Source: Thauera humireducens
GTDB lineage: Bacteria > Pseudomonadota > Gammaproteobacteria > Burkholderiales > Rhodocyclaceae
Direction: 5' to 3'
Length of the DNA stretch: 64,000 nt
NCBI RefSeq assembly: GCF_001051995.2
Contig: NZ_CP014646.1
Location: 2,604,001 to 2,668,000, forward strand
Both the position numbers and the translations under genes were made by a program. How positions within the stretch are numbered: position 1 is the first letter of the stretch; each line of letters begins with the position of its first letter. This document shows, piece after piece, positions 1 to 8,178 of this stretch. The notes beneath the pieces are model-generated. The model was not told the DNA's origin. It saw only the letters and a list, made by a program, of their open reading frames with translations, and made no database searches.

Positions 1-310
1 CGCGCGCCAGCTGGATGCGGTTGTCGACCAGGTTCAGCTGGGCGCGGGCACGCTGCACCTCGAGGCGATAGCTGGCATCGTCGAGCCGCACGAGTTCCTC
101 GCCGCGCCGCACCTGCTCGCCCTCGCGCACGGGCATGGCGACGATACGTGCGCCAACCTCTGCCGCCAGGCGTGCCTCGTCGCGCGCAACCACGGTCGCC
201 AGGGCGCGGAATTCGGGATAGACGGCCACCTCGGACAGCGGACGCGTGGTCCATTGCGCCGCGGCGGACGCCAGCGGCCACAGGAGAAGCAGCAGAATCA
301 GTGTTCGCAT
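1..310 (-). CDS. RND/HlyD-type efflux periplasmic adaptor, N-terminal part (truncated by window edge)
   Basis: Only the first 103 codons are visible; the gene runs off the left edge. The ATG at 310 opens a hydrophobic signal peptide (MRTLILLLLLWPLASAAA) with a likely cleavage site near residue 18. It continues into a lipoyl/barrel-sandwich half typical of membrane fusion proteins: a strand with VGARIVAMPVREGEQVRRGE and LVRLDDASYRLEVQRA, then the start of the helical hairpin. Adaptors of this family bridge an inner-membrane pump and an outer-membrane channel. It lies 51 bases downstream of the cyclase-FHA gene on the same strand and may be cotranscribed. The partner pump would lie outside the window, so substrate cannot be inferred. 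Confidence 0.72.
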   Translation of the reverse strand, partial: MRTLILLLLLWPLASAAAQWTTRPLSEVAVYPEFRALATVVARDEARLAAEVGARIVAMPVREGEQVRRGEELVRLDDASYRLEVQRARAQLNLVDNRIQLAR

Positions 311-361
311 GGTGTGGCTCACAAAGTTCGTTCACCGGCACCGGATGCAGCGCGGCGGCGC

Positions 362-1291
362 TCAGTTCTCGTCGATGACGTGAAACGCGAGTGTGGGCGC
401 GGTGAAGTCGTCAGGCTGCGCGCCAAGCCCGATTTCGCCCTCGCCGTAAAGAGTACAGCTATCCCGCCTCAGGAACACCGGCGCGGGCGAGCTTGCAAAG
501 CGCACCCAGCTGCCATTGCTGCTGAAGTCGGTCAGTACGCATTGTCCGCCGGTCCATTCGATGCGGGCATGGCGACGCGAGACGCGCTGATCGTCCACCG
601 CAAAGCCGACGCCTTCGCCACGGCCGATGATCAGCGGACCATCGTCGGGATGCAATGCGAGATGCTGGTCGAGACGATGGATGTCCAGGCGCTGCACGGC
701 CCGCGGACCATCCATCAGTTGCTGCAGGTCGAGCATGGACGTGACGGTGGTCTCGGCCGTACGCGCCCAGTCGATACGCCACACGCGCATCGGCTCGGCC
801 TTGCCCTTGATCGTGATGCGGTCGAGGCTCTGGCAGGCCAGGCGCTGGGCATCGGCCAGGCAGGCGAAGACCGATTCGCCGATCAGCGTCTCGCCCGCCT
901 GGGCGCGATCGCTGAGACGGGCCGCAACATTGACCGCATCGCCATAGCAGTCGCCATCGTGCTCCACGATCGGGCCGCGCTCGATGCCGGTCTTGATGCC
1001 GAGCGCGCCGCCGCTCGGCAAGCTCTGCGCCTGTTCCTTGAGGACGTCCCGCATGCGGGCGGCAGCTTCGACCGCCGCGATGGTGTCGTCGAACAGGACG
1101 AGCACACCATCACCCAGATACTTGACGAGCTGGCCGCCGGCCTGGACGAGATGGCGACCGAGCGTGTGCGTGCAACGGGTGACGATGCGGGTCGCGACCA
1201 CGTTGCCTGCCGTCTCGAAAAGACCGGTGCTACCCGTCAGGTCGGCAAATACCACGGTCCTTACCGATTGCTTCACACGTCTCCCCGTCAT
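362..1291 (-). CDS. Class III adenylate/guanylate cyclase domain fused to a C-terminal FHA domain
   Basis: The N-terminal half (about residues 8-165 from the ATG at 1291) is a class III nucleotidyl cyclase domain. FADLTGSTGLF carries the first metal Asp (about D17), KYLGDGVLVLF the second (about D61), and GDAVNVAARL the transition-state Asn/Arg pair. About residues 215-300 form an FHA domain with SRRHARIEW and FSSNGSW, the phosphothreonine-binding signature. No signal peptide or membrane segment is seen, so the protein is cytosolic. It probably makes a cyclic nucleotide under control of a phosphorylated partner. The start is uncertain: ATG 1291 has AGGGG about 10 bases upstream, GTG 1276 has GGGGAG closer, and ATG 1318 is also in frame. 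Confidence 0.8.
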   Translation of the reverse strand: MTGRRVKQSVRTVVFADLTGSTGLFETAGNVVATRIVTRCTHTLGRHLVQAGGQLVKYLGDGVLVLFDDTIAAVEAAARMRDVLKEQAQSLPSGGALGIKTGIERGPIVEHDGDCYGDAVNVAARLSDRAQAGETLIGESVFACLADAQRLACQSLDRITIKGKAEPMRVWRIDWARTAETTVTSMLDLQQLMDGPRAVQRLDIHRLDQHLALHPDDGPLIIGRGEGVGFAVDDQRVSRRHARIEWTGGQCVLTDFSSNGSWVRFASSPAPVFLRRDSCTLYGEGEIGLGAQPDDFTAPTLAFHVIDEN

Positions 1292-1483
1292 GGATCTCGA
1301 ACCCCTCGCCCACCGCACACCCTCGCATGGGGCGCGACAGCCTGCCGCGGAGGCTCAGGAAGCACCGATGCTAGCATCAAGACTGTTGATCGTCATCGGC
1401 TCGCTCGGCGCGAGCCGTTGCGATGCGGCACGAACCGCATGGAAATGCCAGATTCGACAATCAGGCAGACGATCGACGGACGA

Positions 1484-2374
1484 TCAGGCGATGCCGATCT
1501 GGCGCAGGGCCTCGGCGAGCAGGGGCGCGACGCTGACAGCATTGCTCGGGTGCGCGATGCAGTCGGTGCTCCACACCTGGCCGACGCCGGCCGCCTCCAA
1601 CTGCGCGAGGGCATCTCCGGCGAAGAGCGCATGAGTCACGGCGACATCGACCGAAGCCGCCCCCGCCGCCCGCAGCAGGCGGGTTGCACCGGCAAGCGTG
1701 TGACCGGAGCTGACCACGTCGTCGAGCAGCACCACCGCTCGGCCCGACACGTCCAGCCCCTCGGGCAACAGGATGTCCACATCGCGGTCACCGTGGCGAA
1801 CCTTGGTGCACACCGCATGCGCGAAGCCATGGCGTGCGGCCGCGGCGGCGACCCATTGTGCAGACTCGGCGTCCGGCCCGAGCAGCACGGCACCGGGGCG
1901 CACCTGCGCCACGATGTCCGCCAGCAGCGGCGCACCCGACAGGGCAATGGCGTGCGGCACGGGCACGGCCTCGGCCAGCGTATTCACGCGATGCAGGTGC
2001 GGATCGACCGTGACCACACCGTCGAACAGACCCGCGAGGAACTCGCCCACGATGCGCTGGCTGACCGCCTCGCCGGAACGGAACGCGACATCCTGGCGCA
2101 TGTAGGCCATGTAGGGGGCGACCAGCGTCAGGTGTTCCGCCCCCAGCCGCCCCGCCGTGCGCGCGACCAGCAGCAGTTCGAGCAGCTTCTCGTTCGGCCG
2201 GTGCAGGCTGCGATAGACGACGACCCGGCCAGGCAGGCGCTCGGGCAGACGCAGCCGCAATTCGTCATCGGGGAAGCGGTGACGCTCGATCACCGCACAT
2301 TCCAGGCCCGCTGCCCGGGCCAGGCGCCCGGCTTCGAGCGTCTCGTCCTCGAAATGCAACAGCAGCGCTTTCAT
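1484..2374 (-). CDS. Ribose-phosphate pyrophosphokinase-like protein, archaeal type
   Basis: This 296-residue protein has the two-domain PRPP synthase fold. The RQD motif sits in YMRQDVAFRSGEAVS (about residues 91-105), which matches the archaeal RQDxxFxxGExxS form rather than the bacterial one. The catalytic KxR pair is K191/R193 in KVRHGDRDVD. The PRPP loop is DDVVSSGHT (218-226), again like archaeal DDIISTGGT rather than bacterial DDxxDTGGT. A canonical bacterial prs lies at 30734-31684, so this is a paralogue with a different role. Its ATG overlaps the stop of the phosphorylase-like gene by one base (TGATG), which points to translational coupling. Substrate is inferred, not shown. Confidence 0.72.
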   Translation of the reverse strand: MKALLLHFEDETLEAGRLARAAGLECAVIERHRFPDDELRLRLPERLPGRVVVYRSLHRPNEKLLELLLVARTAGRLGAEHLTLVAPYMAYMRQDVAFRSGEAVSQRIVGEFLAGLFDGVVTVDPHLHRVNTLAEAVPVPHAIALSGAPLLADIVAQVRPGAVLLGPDAESAQWVAAAAARHGFAHAVCTKVRHGDRDVDILLPEGLDVSGRAVVLLDDVVSSGHTLAGATRLLRAAGAASVDVAVTHALFAGDALAQLEAAGVGQVWSTDCIAHPSNAVSVAPLLAEALRQIGIA

Positions 2375-3960
2375 CAGAACTCCACGAACAGGTGCGGCAG
2401 CTGGTCTGCCGCACCGATGGCATAACCCGACGAGCGCACCGCGGCCTGGCGGGCGAACTCGAGATCGGAGGGATAGTCGGCGTGGACACGGTAGAGCAGT
2501 TCGCCGCGCGCCACGGTGTCGCCCAGCTTGCGCAGCAGGTCGACGCCGGCGCCCTGCACCTTGGGCGCGCCAGCGACGCGCGCGATGCGGGCGAGCTGGT
2601 GGTTGTCGATGCCGATGACGACGCCGTCGGCCTCGGCCATGACCTCGAAGCTGAGCCGCGCCAGTTGCGGCGCATTGTGGTCGAAGGGCTTGCCGCCCTG
2701 GGCACGGATGATCGCGTCCATTTTGGCCAGCGCGCGACCGGAGTCGAGGATGTCGCGCGCGATGCCAAAGCCGTCGCCACCGCGCACGTCGGGGTCGAAC
2801 TCGAGCATGCGACCGGCCAGGCGCAACGCCTTCTGGCGCAGGTCGTTGGGCGCGCGCGGGTCGTTCTCCAGTACCCGCATCACGTCGCGCGCCTCGAGCA
2901 CCGGGCCGATGCCGTTGCCGACCGGCTGGCGGCCGTCGGTGATGACGACGTCGATCGTCAGGTTCATGCGCCCGGCGACGAACTCGAACAGCTTGCGCAG
3001 CCGCTGCGCCTCGGGCATCGAACGCACCTTGGCGGTCGGCCCGACAGGGATGTCGAGCAGCAGGTGGGTGGAGCCTGCCGCCACCTTCTTCGACAGGATG
3101 GACGCCACCATCTGGCCGGGCGAGTCGATCGACAGCGGACGCTCGACCGAGATCAGCACATCATCCGCCGGCGACAGCGCCGCCGTGCCGCCCCAGGCGA
3201 GGCAGCCGCGGTGCTCGCGCACGATCTCGGACAGACGCGCCATCGGCAGTTCGACATTGGCCAGCACCTCCATGGTGTCGGCGGTGCCTGCGGGCGATGT
3301 GATCGCGCGCGAGGACGTCTTGGGACACAGCATGCCGTGCGCGGCGACGATGGGCACCACCAGCATCGAGGTCCGGTTGCCGGGGATGCCGCCGATGCAG
3401 TGCTTGTCCACCACCGGGCGCTCGCGCCAGTCGAGGCGCTGGCCAACTGCGGCCATCGCTTCGGTCAGGAAGTACACCTCCTCGCGGTCCAGCTCGCCCT
3501 GGTTCGAGGCGACGACGAAGGCCGTCAGTTCGATCTTCGAATAACGGTGCTCGGCGATGTCGCGCACGATGGCGCGGAAATCGTCACGATCGAGGCGCTC
3601 ACCGGCGATCTTGCGGTGCAGGGCGGGGATTGAGGTCGGCGGCTCGGCCTGCGCGACCTTGGCCGGGTGGCCGTTCTCCACACCGAGCTGCGCGAAGGCG
3701 TCCAAACTCAGCCCGATCTCGTTGCAACGGACGATGCGCGGATCGTCGACCACGTTCAGCGTGGCGAGCACGCGCCGACCGTTCGCCTGCACCTCGACCT
3801 TGGCCAGCGCCTGAAAGCCTTCGGCGCGGTAGATGGCGCAGTCGCGGTGCAGGTAGGCGACGTTCTCGCGGTAGGTGTCGATCGCGACGCGGCGCAGCGC
3901 GAGCGGGAAGGTCTGCTCGTTGCGGACAGCTTCGGCGGGCGTCGAGTCGGGGGTATCCAT
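2374..3960 (-). CDS. Thymidine phosphorylase/AMP phosphorylase family protein, archaeal type
   Basis: About 528 residues, longer than DeoA (about 440), because of an extra N-terminal domain of roughly 90-100 residues as in archaeal AMP phosphorylases. Catalytic-region motifs are clear: [14 protein letters not shown] (about 185-198), [18 protein letters not shown] (214-231) and a glycine-rich C-terminal section. Family members cleave nucleosides or nucleotides with phosphate; the archaeal branch makes ribose 1,5-bisphosphate from AMP. The frame stays open upstream to 4161, but residues before MDTPDS look non-coding and ATG 3960 begins the conserved domain. The gene is translationally coupled to the PRPP synthase-like gene downstream, consistent with a pentose-phosphate salvage unit. 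Choice between nucleoside and NMP substrate is open. Confidence 0.78.
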   Translation of the reverse strand: MDTPDSTPAEAVRNEQTFPLALRRVAIDTYRENVAYLHRDCAIYRAEGFQALAKVEVQANGRRVLATLNVVDDPRIVRCNEIGLSLDAFAQLGVENGHPAKVAQAEPPTSIPALHRKIAGERLDRDDFRAIVRDIAEHRYSKIELTAFVVASNQGELDREEVYFLTEAMAAVGQRLDWRERPVVDKHCIGGIPGNRTSMLVVPIVAAHGMLCPKTSSRAITSPAGTADTMEVLANVELPMARLSEIVREHRGCLAWGGTAALSPADDVLISVERPLSIDSPGQMVASILSKKVAAGSTHLLLDIPVGPTAKVRSMPEAQRLRKLFEFVAGRMNLTIDVVITDGRQPVGNGIGPVLEARDVMRVLENDPRAPNDLRQKALRLAGRMLEFDPDVRGGDGFGIARDILDSGRALAKMDAIIRAQGGKPFDHNAPQLARLSFEVMAEADGVVIGIDNHQLARIARVAGAPKVQGAGVDLLRKLGDTVARGELLYRVHADYPSDLEFARQAAVRSSGYAIGAADQLPHLFVEF

Positions 3961-4111
3961 GGCTCGAAGGGTACTCTTGCGCCCCCGTGGATTGAAGGCG
4001 GAAATCGCTGCCGGCGAGAAACATGCCACGCTCCGCGAGCTTCCAAATCCGCTAAAGTCACCCCGAAAGCCGTCGTTATTAAATATATTAATATTGTCGG
4101 CAACGCCATAA

Positions 4112-4139
4112 GAAAAACAGAGGCGCCGTTCTGCGCCTC
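4112..4139 (-). terminator. Intrinsic terminator or attenuator hairpin in the leader of the phosphorylase-like gene
   Basis: A 7-bp GC stem (gaggcgc/gcgcctc, 4120-4139) is followed on the minus strand by TGTTTTTC. That is an intrinsic terminator shape pointing toward the gene starting at 3960. The opposite strand has no T-run. No minus-strand gene lies just upstream, so it either stops antisense transcription from the chemoreceptor side or acts as an attenuator. An AT-rich stretch (about 4075-4098) lies between it and the gene and could hold the promoter. Confidence 0.5.
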
Positions 4140-4163
4140 CCCTTGATCCGTGGAGCAGCAATC

Positions 4164-5255
4164 ATGTCGTGGTGGAACAGCAAGAAGGAAACCGACGCAC
4201 TGCGTCGCCAACTGAGCGACAGCGAGCGCGAACTCGCCGAGGCCCGGGCGCGGGTCGCGCGCCTCGAGAGCGAGCTCGCGCACCAGCAGGCCGAATGCAC
4301 CGAAGTGCGCCGGCGCGACAGCCTGCACGATGCCCTGTTCGGCAACCTGCGCACCTACGCCGAGACGATGGGCTCGGTGCAGCATTCGTTCGCGCATCTG
4401 GCCGAGCAGCTGGCCACGCAGGAGTCCGCCGCGGCCGACTCGACCCGTGCCGCCGACGAGAGCAGCAAGGCCATCGCCAGCGTGTCGGGCCACCTCGGCA
4501 CCCTCGCCACCGAGACCGGCAACACAACCAGTTCCGTGCGCCAGCTCACCGCACGCGCCGCGCAGATCGACGGCATCGTGCAGCTGATCCGCGAGATCGC
4601 CGACCAGACCAACCTGCTGGCGCTGAATGCGGCGATCGAGGCGGCACGCGCCGGCGAGCAGGGCCGCGGCTTTGCCGTCGTCGCCGACGAAGTGCGCAAG
4701 CTCGCCGAACGCACCGCGGGCGCCACCAACGAAATCTCCGAACTGGTCAGCGCCATCCAGGGCGAGACCGGCCAGGTCGAGAAGGTCATCGGCGAATTGT
4801 CCGACAAGGCCGCCAGCGCAGCCAGCGAAGGGGGCGCCGCGCGCGGCAGCATGGACGCGCTGTGTGGTCTGGCACGCGGCATGGCCGGCACGATGAAGCA
4901 GGCCGCGCTACGCAGCTTCGCCGAGTTGGCCAAGCTCGACCACCTCGTCTTCAAGCTCGACGTGTATCAGGCGTTGACCGGGCACTCCACGACCGAGGCT
5001 GCGACGTTGTCGACCCACACCAGCTGCCGGCTGGGTCGCTGGTACCAGAATGCGGGGCGCCAGTTCGCCCACCTGCCGGCCTATCGGCAGCTCGAGGCTC
5101 CGCACGCGCGCGTGCACCAGAGCGGCAAAGCCGCACTCGAGCGCGTCGTCGCGGGCGACTTCGAAGCTGCGGTGGCGGCTATCTCCGACATGGAGTCGGC
5201 CAGCATCCAGGTGCTCGAGAACCTGCAGCGCATCGCCGACACCGCCGGCGGCTGA
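4164..5255 (+). CDS. Cytosolic methyl-accepting chemotaxis protein with C-terminal CZB zinc-binding domain
   Basis: Residues about 9-55 are a coiled coil. A signalling domain follows with the highly conserved hairpin tip ([40 protein letters not shown]). The last about 100 residues form a CZB domain, with His in the ALTGHST section, Cys in [11 protein letters not shown] and two more His residues (PHARVHQS) as Zn ligands. There is no transmembrane segment, so it is a soluble receptor. CZB receptors sense zinc or zinc-linked oxidants such as HOCl. It signals to CheA/CheW, none of which is in the window. GGAG about 10 bases before ATG 4164 favours this start over ATG 4143. Confidence 0.85.
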   Translation: MSWWNSKKETDALRRQLSDSERELAEARARVARLESELAHQQAECTEVRRRDSLHDALFGNLRTYAETMGSVQHSFAHLAEQLATQESAAADSTRAADESSKAIASVSGHLGTLATETGNTTSSVRQLTARAAQIDGIVQLIREIADQTNLLALNAAIEAARAGEQGRGFAVVADEVRKLAERTAGATNEISELVSAIQGETGQVEKVIGELSDKAASAASEGGAARGSMDALCGLARGMAGTMKQAALRSFAELAKLDHLVFKLDVYQALTGHSTTEAATLSTHTSCRLGRWYQNAGRQFAHLPAYRQLEAPHARVHQSGKAALERVVAGDFEAAVAAISDMESASIQVLENLQRIADTAGG

Positions 5256-5359
5256 GTGCCGTCGCAACGCGATCGAGAATTGCCCCTGCCGCGTTCCGGT
5301 TTTCGGCCTAGAGTGCAGGTAGATGATGCCTGCCACGCAACCTCTGACCGGAGCGCGAC

Positions 5360-5782
5360 ATGACCAACCGCAACATCTCCTTCATCGTCAAGGATCAACA
5401 GCCGCTGATGTTGCGCCCGACCGACTCGGTGCAGATGGCCTGCCGGCGCATGTGCGAGCGCAATGTCGGTGCCGTGCTGGTGACCGACAGCCACCACCAC
5501 CTGAAGGGCATCTTCACCGGCCGCGACGCCGTGCAGATGATCGGCGCCGGTGGCCACCCGGCCGAGACCTCACTGAGCGAAGTCATGACGCCGGACCCCG
5601 ACACGATCGGCCCCGAGCACAAGGCGATCGAGGCGCTGCACATGATGTGTGACGGCGGCTATCGCCACCTGCCGGTGGTGGCGGACGGCAAGGTCGTCGG
5701 CATCGTGTCGCGCAGCGATTTCAAGGGCCTGGAGCTCGATCAGTTCGAGGACGAACAGAGCCTGTGGGAACGCATCTGCTGA
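5360..5782 (+). CDS. Tandem CBS-domain protein
   Basis: A 140-residue protein made almost entirely of two CBS motifs: about residues 10-62 (VGAVLVTDSHHHLKGIFTGR, DAVQMI) and about 73-130 (MTPDPDTIGPEHKAIEALHM, YRHLPVVADGKVVGIVSRSD). Stand-alone CBS pairs bind adenine nucleotides and regulate unknown partners. It lies 104 bases after the chemoreceptor on the same strand. It converges with the DUF2914 gene, leaving 28 bases between stops. No catalytic domain is attached, so its partner cannot be named. Confidence 0.85.
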   Translation: MTNRNISFIVKDQQPLMLRPTDSVQMACRRMCERNVGAVLVTDSHHHLKGIFTGRDAVQMIGAGGHPAETSLSEVMTPDPDTIGPEHKAIEALHMMCDGGYRHLPVVADGKVVGIVSRSDFKGLELDQFEDEQSLWERIC

Positions 5783-5810
5783 GGTGGCTGCGCCATCCGG
5801 GAGGTTCGAC

Positions 5811-6839
5811 CTACTGGCCGGCGTCTGCCGGCCGCACGCGGAAGCGCAGCGTCCCGATCATCTGATCGTCCTCGGTCAGCACTCTCACCTGCCAGCGCCC
5901 GGCCGGATCGGACGGGAAGTTCTGCTTGCGCGTCCAGGCGCGATAGCCCTCTTCGCGTCCGCCACGAATGTCGAGCGCGATGCGGTCGATCTCGCGCCCC
6001 TCGTGGATCCACACGTGCTGCACGCGCTCGCGCAGGCCCAGCGGCGCACGGATCGCGGTGTAGGCGTAAAGACCCTGCGCGACAAGCTGGGCCGCATCGA
6101 TCTCGACCAGATTGTGGGTGGGCGCGCGATTGACGTCGTCGATCGCCGTCGCCAGGGCCATGTCCGTCAGGCGCAGCGTGGCGGGCGGCACCCACAGCCG
6201 CGCCAGCCAGCCGGTGGCCGCCAGAGCCAGCATCAGCACCGCCACCAGCACCCCGCGCCACCAGCGTGGCACCGTGATCGAGCCCAGCAGGCTCGGGAAG
6301 GCCAGCAGCACCGCGATGCCCAGCGCCAGTTCGTAGCTGCGGGCGGTCGGCACGTGCAGGATCAGGGGCATGGCCACCAGCAGCACCGCGAACAGCGTCA
6401 GCGTGTGGTAGGTCAGGAACAGCCAGCGCCGCGGCGCGAGCCGCTTGTAGTAGATCGGATCGATCAGCGCCACCAGCGCGGCCAGGATCAGACCGCTGGT
6501 GAACACCGCCTGCCCGCTGTTCCAGGATGTGCTCGCGAAGAAGAAGGGCAGCGCGAAGAACAGGCTCTCCTGATGGATCATCTGCGTCGCGTAGCGCAGC
6601 ACGGTCGGCGGCAGCCGCAGGCCGAAGCGCGCCGCCAGCAGATCGCTGAGCACGCGCTCGAGCACCAGCCACACCCAGCCAAGCAGCATCACGACTGCGA
6701 TGATGCGGGCGAAACCCTCGTGCCGCTCCACCAGAAAGAAGCTGGCCACGCCGGAGACGAAGCCGAAGGCCGCGATCACGCCGGGATAACGGCGGGCGAG
6801 CACGATGAGGCGCAGCAATCGGATCTTGAGTTTGGCCAT
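5811..6839 (-). CDS. Membrane protein with C-terminal DUF2914 domain (DUF5924-like)
   Basis: From ATG 6839 the protein has 342 residues. The first about 220 are mainly hydrophobic, with roughly six membrane helices (for example GVIAAFGFVSGVASFFLV and WLFLTYHTLTLFAVLLVAMP). The last about 110 form a DUF2914-type beta domain (VQHVWIHEGREIDRIALDIR, GRWQVRVLTEDDQMIGTLRF), probably periplasmic. The frame is open further upstream to 7301, but that section is low-complexity read-through and lacks the family pattern. The ribosome-binding site before 6839 is weak. Function is unknown; I infer an envelope role from topology only. Confidence 0.7.
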   Translation of the reverse strand: MAKLKIRLLRLIVLARRYPGVIAAFGFVSGVASFFLVERHEGFARIIAVVMLLGWVWLVLERVLSDLLAARFGLRLPPTVLRYATQMIHQESLFFALPFFFASTSWNSGQAVFTSGLILAALVALIDPIYYKRLAPRRWLFLTYHTLTLFAVLLVAMPLILHVPTARSYELALGIAVLLAFPSLLGSITVPRWWRGVLVAVLMLALAATGWLARLWVPPATLRLTDMALATAIDDVNRAPTHNLVEIDAAQLVAQGLYAYTAIRAPLGLRERVQHVWIHEGREIDRIALDIRGGREEGYRAWTRKQNFPSDPAGRWQVRVLTEDDQMIGTLRFRVRPADAGQ

Positions 6840-7071
6840 CGGATGAACGTGTGGCGATGCAGCCGGCGCAAGCGATGGGTGGGGACCACGCCGTGTCGCG
6901 CCGCAGGAGGCGGCAGACCTTACCGCACCGAACGCGCTACGGCACGTCATGACGAAAATTCTTGCCATTGTGCGCCAATGCGCGAGCGCCGGTGTTGACG
7001 CCACGCGCAGCAGACGCGGCTCATTGAGCGCACAATCAGCGTCATGACACGGCTCGCCAGGGAGGCGAAAG

Positions 7072-8178
7072 ATGGACAAGACTACGATGAAACTGCGCGG
7101 GGTCAACCTGGGCAGCTGGCTGGTGCTCGAGAAGTGGATGGTACCCAGCCTGTTCGAGGGCCTGCAGGCCACCGACGAGACCACCTGGTGCGCGGAGATG
7201 GGACCGCGCGCGGCCGAACGCCTGCGCGCCCACTGGAACAGCTTCATCACGCGCGAGGACTTCCGCTGGATTGCGGGACACGGCCTCAACGCGGTGCGCA
7301 TCCCGGTCGGGCACTGGATCTTCGGCCCCGACTACCCCTACCACCCGAAGTACGGCGACAACCGCCACCCTTTCGTCACCGGCGGCATCGAGGTGCTGGA
7401 CCGCGCGATGGACTGGGCACAGGAATTCGACCTGCGCGTGGTGCTCGACCTGCATGCAGCACCGGGTTGCCAGAACGGCTTCGACAACGGCGGCATCAAG
7501 GACGTGTGCGAATGGCACACCAAGGCCGAATACCGCGAGCATTCGCTGGCGGTGCTCGAACGCCTGGCCGAACGCTACCGCGACCATCCGGCGCTGCACG
7601 CCATCGAGGTGCTCAACGAGCCACGCTGGGACGTGCCGACCGACTACATCAAGGCCTATTACCTCGATGCCTACGAACGGATCCGCCGCCACTGCCCGCC
7701 GGAGCGCGTCGCCGTGGTGTTCCACGACGGCTTCCGCTCCTTCCGCGAGTTCCTCGGCTTCATGCAGCCGCCGCATTACCAGAACGTCATCTTCGACATC
7801 CACCGCTACCAGTGCTTCGAGCGCTGCGACATCGACGCCGACATCCACGCCCACCTGCGCAAGTCGGCCGGTGACTGGAAGGACGAGGCCGACGCGATCA
7901 TCACCGAGCTGGGACTGCCGACGATCTGCGGCGAATGGAGCCTGGGGCTGGATCTGAAGGTGGTGTCGCTGTGGGCCGAGGGGCCGTTCAACCACGCGCT
8001 GGAAAACATGGACCAGTTCCAGCAGAACGTCGCCAGCCGCGGCTACGCCGACGCGCAGTTGCTCACCTTCGAGAAATACCAGGGCTGGTTCTTCTGGAGC
8101 TACCGCACCGAGACCACCCCGGCCTGGAGCCTGCGCAGCAGCGTCGAGCGCGACTGGCTGCCCTCAAGCTTCGCCTAG
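7072..8178 (+). CDS. Glycoside hydrolase family 5, beta-glucanase/exo-1,3-beta-glucosidase-like
   Basis: A TIM-barrel hydrolase of 368 residues. It opens with RGVNLGSWLVLEKWM, as in GH5 exo-beta-1,3-glucanases. The acid/base Glu is E183 in EVLNEPRW and the likely nucleophile is E288 in ICGEWS. HGLNAVRIPVGHW and VVLDLHAAPGCQNGFDN are further GH5 landmarks. No signal peptide is visible, so the enzyme should be cytosolic, which is unusual for a polysaccharide hydrolase; it may act on imported oligosaccharides or a glucan made by the cell. GGAGG lies six bases before the ATG. Its 3' end overlaps the convergent ABC transporter gene by 15 bases. Confidence 0.82.
   Translation: MDKTTMKLRGVNLGSWLVLEKWMVPSLFEGLQATDETTWCAEMGPRAAERLRAHWNSFITREDFRWIAGHGLNAVRIPVGHWIFGPDYPYHPKYGDNRHPFVTGGIEVLDRAMDWAQEFDLRVVLDLHAAPGCQNGFDNGGIKDVCEWHTKAEYREHSLAVLERLAERYRDHPALHAIEVLNEPRWDVPTDYIKAYYLDAYERIRRHCPPERVAVVFHDGFRSFREFLGFMQPPHYQNVIFDIHRYQCFERCDIDADIHAHLRKSAGDWKDEADAIITELGLPTICGEWSLGLDLKVVSLWAEGPFNHALENMDQFQQNVASRGYADAQLLTFEKYQGWFFWSYRTETTPAWSLRSSVERDWLPSSFA

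Noticed and set aside
254..2425. A 723-codon open frame on the plus strand across the cyclase and PRPP-synthase-like genes.
   Set aside because: It is antisense to two well-supported genes. High GC removes stop codons in this frame, and the translation shows no domain.
3961..4161. N-terminal extension of the phosphorylase-like gene to 4161.
   Set aside because: It would include the AT-rich promoter-like stretch and the terminator-like hairpin, and the residues do not match the family.
6840..7301. Extension of the DUF2914 protein to 7301.
   Set aside because: It overlaps the start of the divergent GH5 gene and encodes low-complexity sequence before the first membrane helix.
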